Below, in pieces: positions 43,606-53,053 of a DNA stretch of 64,000 nt. This DNA comes from Moraxella porci DSM 25326. Its GTDB lineage: Bacteria; Pseudomonadota; Gammaproteobacteria; Pseudomonadales; Moraxellaceae. Within the stretch, counting starts at the first letter, position 1. Every line of letters begins with the position of its first letter. The stretch covers positions 248,001 to 312,000 of the forward strand of contig NZ_MUYV01000001.1 in assembly GCF_002014855.1 (NCBI RefSeq), in the 5' to 3' direction. The translations under genes were made by a program, and so were the position numbers. The notes under the pieces are model-generated. The model worked only from the letters and a program-made list of their open reading frames with translations. It was not told the DNA's origin and ran no database searches.

Positions 43606-44175
43606 TTAATCGATGCGCTCAATGGTGACATTGCCAACATTACCTGTCATGCCGATGGCTTGTGCAGCACCGTAGGACAGATCAAGTACACGATTGGTCT
43701 TAGGTCGATCATTGATCTTAACCACCACCGATTTGCCATTATCGCGGTTGGTGACGCGCACATAGCAGTTCATTGGCAGACTGCTGTGCGCTGCCGTTAG
43801 GGCATTCATATCAAAGGTTTCACCGCTGGCGGTCTTACGGCCATGAAATTGGCGACCATACCAAGAGGCGATGCCAGTTTGTTTAAATTTATTGACCGTG
43901 CTTGAAGCGACCGCTGTCAAGCGATCCAATACAGGCGTGTTATCATCGGCTTTTTTGGTATTGGCAGATTGAGCGATCAATGGGCTGTTTAATGCCAAAG
44001 AGGAAGGCTGGCGCGCTTGCTTGACAAGGCTTGAGGCATTGTTGTGCTGTGCGCTGAGCTGCTGCAGGACATTATCGATATTGGCATTATTGTTGGCAGC
44101 ATGGCTATTTAGACCAAAGCTTGCACTCAAAGTAATGCTGACGACGCCAAGTAAAGATTTGCTCACTGTTTTCAT
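43606..44175 (-). CDS. rlpA: RlpA-like septal ring lytic transglycosylase family protein
   Basis: The 189-residue secreted protein has a signal peptide (ending near NSHA) and a C-terminal double-psi beta-barrel with [37 protein letters not shown] and KINDRP, all hallmark RlpA motifs including the catalytic Asp. RlpA enzymes cleave naked glycan strands at the septum. No SPOR domain follows and no lipobox is seen, so it may be soluble in the periplasm. It belongs to the local group of wall enzymes. Confidence 0.88.
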   Translation of the reverse strand: MKTVSKSLLGVVSITLSASFGLNSHAANNNANIDNVLQQLSAQHNNASSLVKQARQPSSLALNSPLIAQSANTKKADDNTPVLDRLTAVASSTVNKFKQTGIASWYGRQFHGRKTASGETFDMNALTAAHSSLPMNCYVRVTNRDNGKSVVVKINDRPKTNRVLDLSYGAAQAIGMTGNVGNVTIERID

Positions 44176-44662
44176 GGTTTTACCTTTTTGTTGAAAATTC
44201 TGTCAATGAAACTTGAGCCAAACCCAAGTATTTTTTTGCCAAAATAGCAGCCATTTTCAGAATCAAAACATTCAGTATCAATACCACTTCAAAGTTCAAT
44301 GAAGTATCAATAAAGTTAATAATAAATCGTAAAGTGATGCTAAGTGCACCAAATACCTTATCTTAGCACCATTTTATTAAATTACAAGTATATTTCGATG
44401 AAAAAACACAGAAATTTGTATAATTTTTGCACAAATTGACGCTATTTTTTTGAAATATCGCCACAACCAACCGCGATTGCAGTCTAATGCGCATCAGATG
44501 CCCGATCCTATGGCCAAATTAATTTAAGCTATGTTATCAAGCTTATCTTTATAATATGGGGATTGGTTGCCAAAAATCAAGCGATGGTGTAAGCTATAAG
44601 GACGGCTTGATGGCTTTAACTTGATGGCTGTAATAAGCTTTATAATCCTGCGAGATCAAATT
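44176..44662. other. 487-base divergent intergenic region
   Basis: The stretch between rlpA (minus) and the M15A lipoprotein gene (plus) is AT-rich. I find no gene, tRNA or terminator. A TATAAT at 44550-44555, about 108 bases before the lipoprotein ATG, is the best -10 candidate. A short word, AGTATCAATA, recurs near 44274 and 44304 without clear meaning. Confidence 0.45.
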
Positions 44663-45454
44663 ATGGCGCGTTATTTTTATATTTCTGGCATATGGGTGAT
44701 GGCCGCTGTGCTAGGTGCTTGTACCACGCCTGCACCACCAACCCAAACTAAGCCGTCTAAAGCACCGCCATCAAAGACCGCCACTTCTACTGGCACGATA
44801 ATCCATCAGCTGCCAAATCCTGTGCAGCAAACAGATCATCGACTGTTGACTTTGGCTGTGGGCAGTCAGCAGCATTTTAATTTGTGGTTCGATGCACAGC
44901 AAGATCCGCAGGTCGCCATTTATCAAGCTTATTTGGGTGGGCAGTTATCCAGTGATGCTGTACCGCCGATGCGTCAGCTATTAACCACGGCTCGTTCATG
45001 GCAAAGCTGTGGCCACGCCCCTTATCAAGTGCCACCACAGCATCTGTGGAATAATATGCTGCCCACGCTGCGCTTATATGATGAACTTAAAAAATCCAAC
45101 ATACTGCCGCCAAACACCGAGATACGATCCGTATATCGCAATCCTAGCCTGAATGCCTGCGCAGGGGGTGCGCCTGCCAGTAAGCATCTTAATAACAGCG
45201 CCATCGATATTTGGGTGCCTGATCTGGCTGCTGACAGCCCTGAGCTGTACCAGATCCAAAATAAGCTCTGCGATTATTGGCTTGGCCACGGTGAGCGACA
45301 CGCATTTGGCTTGGGTTTATATGCCACAGGCGCCATTCATCTGGATACCCAAGGGTATCGCAAATGGGGCGCGCAATTCTCCGAGCCGACCTCAAGCTGC
45401 CGTTATAGCTTGGCAGTACCATCATCTGCACCTATTGCGATGGCGGACAGCTGA
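44663..45454 (+). CDS. M15A-type peptidase-like lipoprotein
   Basis: The 263-residue protein starts at ATG 44663, giving a lipoprotein signal (GIWVMAAVLGACTT). The C-terminal half has EIRSVYRNPSLNACAGGAPASKH, NSAIDIWVPD and AIHLDTQGYRKWG, the zinc-binding pattern of the peptidase M15A (DUF882-like) D,D-carboxypeptidase fold. The central part (about 60-140) is not recognised. A short Thr/Pro/Lys linker follows the lipobox. It is probably an outer-membrane-anchored wall peptidase. The next gene starts 3 bases after its stop. Confidence 0.8.
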   Translation: MARYFYISGIWVMAAVLGACTTPAPPTQTKPSKAPPSKTATSTGTIIHQLPNPVQQTDHRLLTLAVGSQQHFNLWFDAQQDPQVAIYQAYLGGQLSSDAVPPMRQLLTTARSWQSCGHAPYQVPPQHLWNNMLPTLRLYDELKKSNILPPNTEIRSVYRNPSLNACAGGAPASKHLNNSAIDIWVPDLAADSPELYQIQNKLCDYWLGHGERHAFGLGLYATGAIHLDTQGYRKWGAQFSEPTSSCRYSLAVPSSAPIAMADS

Positions 45455-45457
45455 GCC

Positions 45458-46270
45458 ATGGATGACCTGATGACTCATGCACAGCACCAAAACAGACGCA
45501 TCCAAAACCGTCATATCCTAGCACAGCTGGGTGTGATGCTGTGGGCGGATCGCGGCAGCAGCACCATCAGTCTTACCCTAAAAGCCACGCCGCCTGATAC
45601 ACCTAAAGCCTTAGCACATCAGACCGATCCCGTATCTGTACCAGCTGTCAATACTCGCGATGTTAAGCTTGAGCCATCATTAAAGGCCACCAAAAACCCC
45701 AGACAGATTATTGACACACTGCTAAAAGCGACCGCCAAGACCAAAGAAAACTTGACGACAGATGCCTCATCGGCTGATATTAAAGCAGAACCCATCGCAG
45801 AGCAGTCAAGTGCGATAGATTCACAGAATACAGCCGCTGCCCATGCCATCGAATTTCATCTACAAGCCATCATCTATCGGCAGTGGCTGATCTTGGTGGA
45901 TAGTGATGCGCTCGACATAGCAGGCCGTGAGCTGTGGATGTCGCTGAATCAAGCCATCAAAAACCAAGCCCAGCGCACAGGTGCAGCGTTTTATACCAAA
46001 ACATTGGATTATCCTTTATTTACAGAGGATGGCAATGCCGCCTCAGTTTCAACGGCTAATACTTCGTTAAAGGGCTTTATTTTTGGCTGCATGATTACGG
46101 CCAATCCGCTGCGTCACATGGCGGTATTGACCGCGTTGCCTGATTATCTGATGCTTGATTCGATACACCAAATTACACTGCACAAACGCTATCAAATCAA
46201 TGATATGCTGATGCATGCTGACATCAAAAAACAATTCTGGCAGCTCATACATTCCCCATCGGATGCATGA
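45458..46270 (+). CDS. possible DNA polymerase III psi subunit (HolD-like)
   Basis: The 270-residue protein has no signal or membrane segment. Near the N-terminus is HILAQLGVMLWADRG (23-33 region), which resembles the chi-binding LGI-QW motif of HolD, and the end (ADIKKQFWQLIHS) resembles the psi C-terminal helix. Between them are a low-complexity Thr/Ala/Lys-rich insert (about 45-130) and a core with YRQWLILVDSDAL and LKGFIFGCMI. HolD links chi to the clamp loader and is poorly conserved. I judge this the best guess but uncertain; otherwise it is an unknown cytosolic protein. Confidence 0.45.
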   Translation: MDDLMTHAQHQNRRIQNRHILAQLGVMLWADRGSSTISLTLKATPPDTPKALAHQTDPVSVPAVNTRDVKLEPSLKATKNPRQIIDTLLKATAKTKENLTTDASSADIKAEPIAEQSSAIDSQNTAAAHAIEFHLQAIIYRQWLILVDSDALDIAGRELWMSLNQAIKNQAQRTGAAFYTKTLDYPLFTEDGNAASVSTANTSLKGFIFGCMITANPLRHMAVLTALPDYLMLDSIHQITLHKRYQINDMLMHADIKKQFWQLIHSPSDA

Positions 46271-46360
46271 TTTGCCATTACAATGGCTTGATTTCGTGAT
46301 ACAATAGTCCAAATTTCTACCGCTTTTAGGCGATTTTTTTATATCATTAAGGATAACCTC

Positions 46361-47443
46361 ATGACCCGTTTAGCGAACTTCTGTGCTGGTCCAGCCAGTA
46401 TGCCGACTGCCGTCCTTGAGCGTGCCCAAGCTGAGATGCTTGATTGGCAGGGACTTGGCGCATCAGTGATGGAGATTAGCCATCGCAGTGCTGACTATAT
46501 CGAGCTTGCCCAAAAAGCCGAAGCCAATTTGCGAAAGCTGATGAACATCAGTGATGAGTATGCGGTGCTGTTTTTGCAAGGCGGTGCAGCATTGCAATTC
46601 TCAAGCATTCCACTAAACCTACTAAACGGCGGTACAGCTGACTATCTGAACACGGGTGCATGGTCTCAAAAAGCCTATAAAGAAGCCAAACGCTACGAGA
46701 CGCTAGGACTTGGCAAAATTAACTTGGTCGCTGAAGGGGATGGCAGTGATGTGCCAGCGTTTGATACTTGGCAGCTGACCGATGGCGCAAGCTATTTTCA
46801 TTATTGCCCAAATGAGACCATTCACGGCGTACAAATCTTTGATACACCAAAAGTCAATGCGCCGATTGTCGCCGACTTCTCATCATGCATCCTATCAGAG
46901 CCAATCAATGTCAATGACTTTGGCATGATTTATGCGGGCGCACAAAAGAACATTGGTCCTGCTGGATTGACTTTGGTCATCATCCGCAAAGACTTGCTAG
47001 AGCAAGCCAGTCCATGGTGCCCAAATGTGATGAATTATAAAAATCAATTTGAAAATGACTCAATGCTCAACACGCCATCGACTTATGCATGGTATTTGTC
47101 GGGTTTGGTGTTTGAGTGGCTGCTTGAGCAAGGTGGTGTTGAGGCGATTGCCAAGATTAACCATGCTAAAGCCAAAGCACTGTACGATGCGATTGATGCC
47201 AGTGATTTTTATACCAATAAAGTCAATCCAAAGCACCGCTCAATCATGAATGTGCCGTTCCAATTGGCTGATAGCAATCTGGATAAGCTATTTTTGGAGG
47301 AATCCAAACAAGCAGGTTTATTGAACCTAAAAGGCCATCGTGTCGTGGGCGGTATGCGTGCAAGTATCTACAATGCCATCACGCTTGAGCAGGTTCAGGC
47401 TTTGGTAAGCTTTATGGCTGAATTTGAGCGTAAGCACGGCTAA
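46361..47443 (+). CDS. serC: phosphoserine aminotransferase
   Basis: SerC transfers an amino group from glutamate to 3-phosphohydroxypyruvate, and also works in pyridoxal phosphate synthesis. The 360-residue protein has the N-terminal NFCAGPASMP, GGAALQF near 70, a cofactor Asp in ADFSSCILSEP, the Schiff-base lysine in YAGAQKNIGPAG near 198 and the C-terminal GGMRASIYNA. AAGGATAA precedes the ATG. A YejA-like gene starts 20 bases after its stop. The identification is secure. Confidence 0.97.
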   Translation: MTRLANFCAGPASMPTAVLERAQAEMLDWQGLGASVMEISHRSADYIELAQKAEANLRKLMNISDEYAVLFLQGGAALQFSSIPLNLLNGGTADYLNTGAWSQKAYKEAKRYETLGLGKINLVAEGDGSDVPAFDTWQLTDGASYFHYCPNETIHGVQIFDTPKVNAPIVADFSSCILSEPINVNDFGMIYAGAQKNIGPAGLTLVIIRKDLLEQASPWCPNVMNYKNQFENDSMLNTPSTYAWYLSGLVFEWLLEQGGVEAIAKINHAKAKALYDAIDASDFYTNKVNPKHRSIMNVPFQLADSNLDKLFLEESKQAGLLNLKGHRVVGGMRASIYNAITLEQVQALVSFMAEFERKHG

Positions 47444-47462
47444 TCTGTCATCAACCGTATCG

Positions 47463-49409
47463 ATGAACCAGCTTATGAATCAGCATCATAAACCACGAGC
47501 CAAGCAGGTGTTTGGGTCGTGGTTTTTGTTGTGTGTGATTGGTGCGACGACTGTCGTGGCAGGCTGTACGGACAGCAAGCAGACTACAGATGGGCAGGCA
47601 GTCATAGTGCAGTCTGATACAAAAGATTCGCTTGATTTATCCGCTGATAAATTATCGCCAACCATTCGCCGCAATCATCTAAACAGCGGTGTCATCACGA
47701 GCAGTGTCCTGACTGTCAATAATGATGCCAAATACGACCAAGCGACACATTTGCCTTATGCCAATCCGGATGCACCAAAAGGTGGCGTGCTGTCGATGTC
47801 TGCCATCGGGATGTTTAATAGCCTAAATAGCTTTATTGATCAGGGCATCCCTGCGACAGGCACTTTTTATCTGTATGATACCTTGATGGCAGGCTCGCTC
47901 GATGAAGCTTATGTGCTCTACCCACAGCTTGCCAATGCGGTGACGCACAATCCTGATGATGACAGTTGGATTATTTATCATATTCATCCTAAGGCGAAGT
48001 TTTGGGATGGTAGTGCGGTAACGGCAGAGGATGTCAAGGCGACTTTTGAGGCGATATTGACCAAGGGCTTGATGTCATGGCGGGGGTTTTTGGGTGGGAT
48101 TGAAGCCATCGAAGTGCTGGATCGCCATCGAGTGAAGTTTTATTTTAACCAAACGGCATCGGCGGATTTGGGTGCCAGTGTCGGGCTGATGCCTATTTTT
48201 GCCAAAGCCGATATCGATCAGCGATTTGATCAAGTTGGCCTTGTGCCTTTGATGGGTAGTGGGGCGTATCAGCTTGAGCTTGCTGAACCATCACGACGAG
48301 TACGCTATGTCCGAGATCCTGAGTATTGGGGAGTGGATGTGATGGTCAATCGGGGGCGGTTTAATTTTGATGTCATTGAATATCAGTATTTTGCTGATGA
48401 AGCCGTGGCGTTCGAAGCCTTTAAAACTGGTCAATACCGCTTTCGTATCGAAAATGACATCAAGCGATGGGCGACTTTTGATCAGGCAAATACACGCATG
48501 GGCGTTATCCAAAAAGTCTCACTCACCAACCAAAATCCTGTCTTGATGCAGGGGCTGGTGATGAATCTACGCCGTCCTTTATTTGCTGATAAGCGCGTGC
48601 GTCAGGCGATGAATTTGGCGTTTGATTTTGAATGGACAAATCAACAACTGCTTTATGGCGAATATCAGCGACTCACCAGCTACTTTTTTGGTTCGCCACT
48701 ACAGGCGATGGGCAAACCAAGTGCCAAAGAATTGGCTGTATTACAAGAATTACCGCTCAATCTTGATGAACAATCTGCCATTATGGGCGTACCCATTCAG
48801 CCTGTATCGACCGCTGATGGTATCAATCGTGATAATTTACTAAAAGCAAGAGCGCTTTTGCTGGATGCTGGATTTACTTATCATGATGGTAAGCTACATG
48901 ATAAAGATGGTCAAGCCGTACGCCTTGAAATCTTGGTACAAGATGATCAATATCAAGCCGTGCTATTGCCCTATATCACACACCTAAAACGGCTAGGTAT
49001 TGATGCACGGCTACGACGGATGGATGGCTCAAGCTATCTGCACGCCAAGCGAGCTTATGAGTTTGATATGATCATAGACAGCTTTATGCAGGGTAATTCA
49101 CCAGGTGCTGAGCAAGGCTATCTGTGGGGTTCGGCATCAGCAGATGAGGCGGGCAACCAAAACACCATCGGCATCAAAAGTGCTGCTATTGATGCCGTGA
49201 TTGTGAAGCTTGGCAAAGCCACATCACGCCAAGAGATCGAGCTGTATGCCAAGGTGCTAGATCGGCTGCTGCTTGCAGGTGAATATATGATCCCTTGGTA
49301 TGGCAAAAACAGCACTGACATCCTGTATTATCAAGGCTATCACCACCCAACACGCCCACCAACCAGCAGTATTGGTCTGGATTATTGGTGGTATCAACCC
49401 ACTGACTAG
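47463..49409 (+). CDS. peptide ABC transporter substrate-binding lipoprotein, YejA-like
   Basis: The 648-residue protein starts at ATG 47463 (or 47475), giving a lipoprotein signal with lipobox TVVAGCTDS. The mature part is a long family 5 binding protein with YANPDAPKGGVLSMSAIGMFNSLNSF near 95-120 and VKATFEAILTKG, as in YejA. YejA-type proteins bind peptides, including microcin C and antimicrobial peptides, for YejBEF. The cognate permease and ATPase genes begin at 50984, beyond gloB and mntP, so the operon is split. Confidence 0.88.
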   Translation: MNQLMNQHHKPRAKQVFGSWFLLCVIGATTVVAGCTDSKQTTDGQAVIVQSDTKDSLDLSADKLSPTIRRNHLNSGVITSSVLTVNNDAKYDQATHLPYANPDAPKGGVLSMSAIGMFNSLNSFIDQGIPATGTFYLYDTLMAGSLDEAYVLYPQLANAVTHNPDDDSWIIYHIHPKAKFWDGSAVTAEDVKATFEAILTKGLMSWRGFLGGIEAIEVLDRHRVKFYFNQTASADLGASVGLMPIFAKADIDQRFDQVGLVPLMGSGAYQLELAEPSRRVRYVRDPEYWGVDVMVNRGRFNFDVIEYQYFADEAVAFEAFKTGQYRFRIENDIKRWATFDQANTRMGVIQKVSLTNQNPVLMQGLVMNLRRPLFADKRVRQAMNLAFDFEWTNQQLLYGEYQRLTSYFFGSPLQAMGKPSAKELAVLQELPLNLDEQSAIMGVPIQPVSTADGINRDNLLKARALLLDAGFTYHDGKLHDKDGQAVRLEILVQDDQYQAVLLPYITHLKRLGIDARLRRMDGSSYLHAKRAYEFDMIIDSFMQGNSPGAEQGYLWGSASADEAGNQNTIGIKSAAIDAVIVKLGKATSRQEIELYAKVLDRLLLAGEYMIPWYGKNSTDILYYQGYHHPTRPPTSSIGLDYWWYQPTD

Positions 49410-49421
49410 GTTATAAAAATT

Positions 49422-50201
49422 ATGAGCAGTTTTCACATTCACGCCATCAAGGCATTCGATGATAATTATATTTGGGCAATCAGTGCCGAGCAACACGCCA
49501 TCATCATCGATCCAGGCTCTGCCGATGAGGTCATCAGCTATCTAAATGCCCATCAGCTGACACCTGTGGCAATACTCATTACCCATCATCATCACGACCA
49601 TATCGGTGGTGTGGATAAGCTTATGAGTCTTTATAAAGACTGTACATTGTACGCACATAGTCATCATGGACTTACCGATGCCGTGCCAGTTGATGAAGGT
49701 AGTCAGCTTCATATCATGGGGCTTGATTTTACTGTGCAGATGAGTGCAGGGCATACCGATAGCCACTTAAGCTATCTTGTGCAGATGGATGGTGTGATGC
49801 GAGTTTTTTGTGGCGATACGCTATTTAGCGGCGGCTGTGGGCGAGTGTTTACAGGGACGATTGAACAGCTTTATGCAAGCTTTGAGCGGTATTTGAGACT
49901 GCCTGATGAGACGCTGTTTTATCCTGCGCATGAATATACGCTATCGAATCTGAAATTTGCTCAAACAGTCTGTGCTGATAGCGTCAAAAAAACCATCGAA
50001 ACTGCCATCCTTGATACCCAAGCGCGCCTAGAAAATGCTAAAATAAGCTTACCGACACAGCTTGGCTATGAAAAGCAAATTAATGTTTTTTTGCACAGCT
50101 TTGAGCCGTCACTGCGTCAAGCGATGGCTGACAAGCTTGGTTGTGCTGATGATGGATTATCAGTATTTACCGCTTTGCGTATCGCCAAAAACAATGCATA
50201 A
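49422..50201 (+). CDS. gloB: hydroxyacylglutathione hydrolase (glyoxalase II)
   Basis: GloB hydrolyses S-D-lactoylglutathione to D-lactate and glutathione in methylglyoxal detoxification. The 259-residue metallo-beta-lactamase-fold protein has the metal motif THHHHDHIGG near 53, GHT-DSH near 108, the FCGDTLFSGGCGRVFTGT segment near 134 and HEYTLSNLKFA near 164, typical of glyoxalase II. It lies only 12 bases after the yejA-like gene and is embedded between parts of the Yej transporter. The family call is secure. Confidence 0.95.
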   Translation: MSSFHIHAIKAFDDNYIWAISAEQHAIIIDPGSADEVISYLNAHQLTPVAILITHHHHDHIGGVDKLMSLYKDCTLYAHSHHGLTDAVPVDEGSQLHIMGLDFTVQMSAGHTDSHLSYLVQMDGVMRVFCGDTLFSGGCGRVFTGTIEQLYASFERYLRLPDETLFYPAHEYTLSNLKFAQTVCADSVKKTIETAILDTQARLENAKISLPTQLGYEKQINVFLHSFEPSLRQAMADKLGCADDGLSVFTALRIAKNNA

Positions 50202-50320
50202 ACACTATCTATACCACGATTATATCAAGATTAAAAGCAGTATTAAAATGCACGGCTTTGGCTGGATTTGGCGGTTTGGTCAATCAAATCATCACATAGA
50301 TTAAAATAAGTGAATCATCA

Positions 50321-50881
50321 ATGAGTCTGATTGCTCTAATTATTCTTGCCTTTGGGATGTCGATGGATGCATTTTCGGTAGCCATCGCCAAAGGCACGGC
50401 AGCACGAGGCATGACCTTGACCAAGGCGGTCAAGCATGGCTTGGTGTTTGGCGTGGTTGAAGCGATTGCACCTGTGATTGGCTGGTTGATGGGCAAAGTG
50501 GCGCATCAGTGGATGGAGAGTGTCGATCACTGGATTGGCTTTGTACTCTTGATGATACTGGGTATTCGCTGTATCTATGAAGCCATCTGGGGTGATGAGG
50601 ACGATGAAGCGTCTGAGACTCGCACGGGGATTTGGCTATTGATTACAGCGATTGCGACCAGTATTGATGCGATGGTGGTGGGTGTGTCATTGGCATTTTT
50701 GGAGGTCAATATTTGGCTGTCGGCGGTATTGATTGGACTTGCGACCACCATCATGGCAACGATGGGGTTGTATCTTGGTCGCAGACTGGGCGAGCGGTTT
50801 GGCAAAGGGGCGATGATTGCAGGCGGTGTGGTGCTGATGGTGATTGGCTCATCGATTCTGTACAATCATTTGACCGCTTGA
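50321..50881 (+). CDS. mntP: manganese efflux pump MntP
   Basis: The 186-residue membrane protein has six helices. The conserved GMSMDAFSVAIAKG in helix 1 and TSIDAMVVGVSLAF in helix 4 hold the paired Asp residues of MntP (UPF0059). MntP exports Mn2+ and protects against manganese excess. E. coli mntP is preceded by a manganese riboswitch; in the 119 bases upstream here I see no such motif. It lies between gloB and the yejB-like gene. Confidence 0.94.
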   Translation: MSLIALIILAFGMSMDAFSVAIAKGTAARGMTLTKAVKHGLVFGVVEAIAPVIGWLMGKVAHQWMESVDHWIGFVLLMILGIRCIYEAIWGDEDDEASETRTGIWLLITAIATSIDAMVVGVSLAFLEVNIWLSAVLIGLATTIMATMGLYLGRRLGERFGKGAMIAGGVVLMVIGSSILYNHLTA

Positions 50882-50983
50882 TTAGAAAATGCAAATCAAC
50901 TTAACAAAACCATACAAAACCATCAAATCAGCCATGAAATTCCAATCACGCTATCAGATCATCATCACACATCAGGGGTATCG

Positions 50984-52021
50984 ATGAGCTATATACTTAA
51001 GCGGCTCGCCTTGATGGCACCGACACTGTTTTTGATTTTGCTGATTAACTTTGCCATCATCCAAATCGCCCCTGGTGGGCCAGTCGAGCAACAGCTTGCC
51101 AAAATCCAAGCCGAACAGCAGTCACTTGCTGCCCAAGGATTTGTCTTGGCTCAGCATTATCAAGGTTCACAAGGGCTATCTGCCCAAATGATGGCAGAGC
51201 TAAATACGCGTTTTAGCTTTGATTTGCCGGCTGATGAGCGATTTTGGCTGATGGTGAAAAATTTTGCTCAGTTTGAGTTTGGGCAGTCGTTTTTTCAGGG
51301 CCAATCGGTGATGGATTTGATTGTCCAAAAACTGCCAATCAGCCTTGCTTTTGGTGCGTTAAGCCTTTTGGTGGCCTATGGTTTTGGCGTGATGATCGGG
51401 ATGTATAAGGTGCAGGTGCATGGTAGTGCCAAGGATCATCTGATGATGGTGATATTGTCTGTGCTACACGCTTTGCCAGTATTTATGATGGCGGTGCTAT
51501 TGCTTGTGTTGTTTGCAGGTGTGTGGCAGATTTTCCCCATTCAAGGGGTGGTATCGCCAAACTTTGAGCAGCTAAGCGTTTGGACTAAGGCAGCTGATGT
51601 ACTCTGGCATCTGACACTGCCTGTACTCGCCAGCAGTGTGGGCTCGATTGCAGGAGTTGCGTATTTGACCAAATTTAGCGTGATGAATGAGCTTAGTTCA
51701 TCTCATGTGCTTGCCATGCGTGCTCGGGGTCTGTCCAAGCGTCGTATTTTATACACACAAGTATTCAAAAATGCCCTGTTACCCATTGTCTCAGGTTTGC
51801 CACTGGCGGTGGTGGGCGTGCTGTTTTCGGGAAATTTTTTGATTGAAGTTATTTTTGGGATAGATGGACTGGGACGGCTTGCCTATGATGCGGTGGTGCA
51901 GCGAGATTATCCGCTGATGTTTGGGATTTTGTACATATTTACCTTGCTTGGCATGGCGGTGCAGCTGATATTTGATGTGTTGTATGTATTGATTGATCCT
52001 AGAGTGGATTTTGGGGCGTGA
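50984..52021 (+). CDS. peptide ABC transporter permease, YejB-like
   Basis: The 345-residue permease begins MSYILKRLALMAPTLFLILLINFAIIQIAPGGPVEQ, the usual opening of YejB, has about six helices, a long periplasmic loop (about 45-120) and the C-terminal GNFLIEVIFGIDGLGRLAYDAV segment. AGGGG lies a few bases before the ATG. It is the first of three contiguous importer genes (B, E, F). Its binding protein is at 47463. Confidence 0.9.
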   Translation: MSYILKRLALMAPTLFLILLINFAIIQIAPGGPVEQQLAKIQAEQQSLAAQGFVLAQHYQGSQGLSAQMMAELNTRFSFDLPADERFWLMVKNFAQFEFGQSFFQGQSVMDLIVQKLPISLAFGALSLLVAYGFGVMIGMYKVQVHGSAKDHLMMVILSVLHALPVFMMAVLLLVLFAGVWQIFPIQGVVSPNFEQLSVWTKAADVLWHLTLPVLASSVGSIAGVAYLTKFSVMNELSSSHVLAMRARGLSKRRILYTQVFKNALLPIVSGLPLAVVGVLFSGNFLIEVIFGIDGLGRLAYDAVVQRDYPLMFGILYIFTLLGMAVQLIFDVLYVLIDPRVDFGA

Positions 52022-52024
52022 TGG

Positions 52025-53053
52025 ATGATGGGTAGCCATAATGTTGGTCAAGCTTGTGGCATGAGCCGTTGGGCGAGATTTCGCCGTGAGCGTTTGGCGT
52101 TTTTTTCATTGATTTTGTTGATGATTATCGGCGGTGTTTCATTATTGACACCTGTGATTGCCAATGACAAACCGCTATTTATTCGCCATCATGACCAAAG
52201 CTTTTTGCCGTTATTGCATGATTATCCTGAGATGGCATTTGGCGGTGTGTTTGAGACGAGCGCCAATTATCAAGATCCTGTATTGATTGACCATATCCGC
52301 CGTGATGGACTGATTATCATGCCACCGATACCCTATGGCGAGCATACGCTGGTGCTCGATGCTGTGACGCCACACCCAAGCGAACCCAGTCGCCATCATT
52401 GGCTTGGTACAGATGATGTCGGTCGAGATGTGTTGGCTCGTGTGCTGTATGGACTGCGCATTTGTCTATTGATGGGAATTGGGTTAAGCCTAGTCGGTAG
52501 CGTGATTGGCGTTGCCTTTGGGGCGTTGATGGGATATTTTGGTGGGCTGGCGGATTTGCTGGGTCAGCGGTTTGTGGAAGTGTGGCTGGGTTTGCCGCAG
52601 CTGTTTGTGATGATGATTTTGGCAAGTGTGTTTGTGCCGTCGGTGCCTGTGCTGTTTGTGCTGTTGCTGTCATTTGGTTGGTTATCCCTTGTGCCATTGA
52701 CGCGAGCACATTTTTTGCGGACACGGCGTAGGGCGTATGTGCTGGCTGCCCAAAATCTTGGCGTGCATCCACTCATCATCATCAAGCGACATATCCTGCC
52801 AAGTACGCTACTTTTGACACTTTCACAGCTGCCTTTTGTGATAGTGGCGAATATCAGTGCATTGACGACGCTGGATTTTTTGGGTTTGGGTTTACCGATG
52901 GGTTCAGCAAGTTTGGGTGAATTATTGCTCCAAGGCAAAAATCATTTGGATGCACCGCATTTGGTACTGACTGGCTTTGTGGTGCTGTCGGTGGTGCTGT
53001 CGCTCTTGATTGTGATTGGAGAAGGGCTAAGAAATGCACTCGATGTCAAGTAA
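52025..53053 (+). CDS. peptide ABC transporter permease, YejE-like
   Basis: The 342-residue permease has an N-terminal helix after RRERLAFFSLILLMII, the long YejE-type periplasmic region with PIPYGEHTLVLD, then HHWLGTDDVGRDVLARVLYG, which is the DppC/OppC-type motif, and five more helices. The start follows the yejB-like stop by three bases. Its end overlaps the ATPase start by about 20 bases. It forms the channel with YejB. Confidence 0.9.
   Translation: MMGSHNVGQACGMSRWARFRRERLAFFSLILLMIIGGVSLLTPVIANDKPLFIRHHDQSFLPLLHDYPEMAFGGVFETSANYQDPVLIDHIRRDGLIIMPPIPYGEHTLVLDAVTPHPSEPSRHHWLGTDDVGRDVLARVLYGLRICLLMGIGLSLVGSVIGVAFGALMGYFGGLADLLGQRFVEVWLGLPQLFVMMILASVFVPSVPVLFVLLLSFGWLSLVPLTRAHFLRTRRRAYVLAAQNLGVHPLIIIKRHILPSTLLLTLSQLPFVIVANISALTTLDFLGLGLPMGSASLGELLLQGKNHLDAPHLVLTGFVVLSVVLSLLIVIGEGLRNALDVK

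Noticed and set aside
50202..50320. Manganese (yybP-ykoY) riboswitch before mntP
   Set aside because: The region is only 119 bases and lacks the conserved loop words of that riboswitch as far as I can see.
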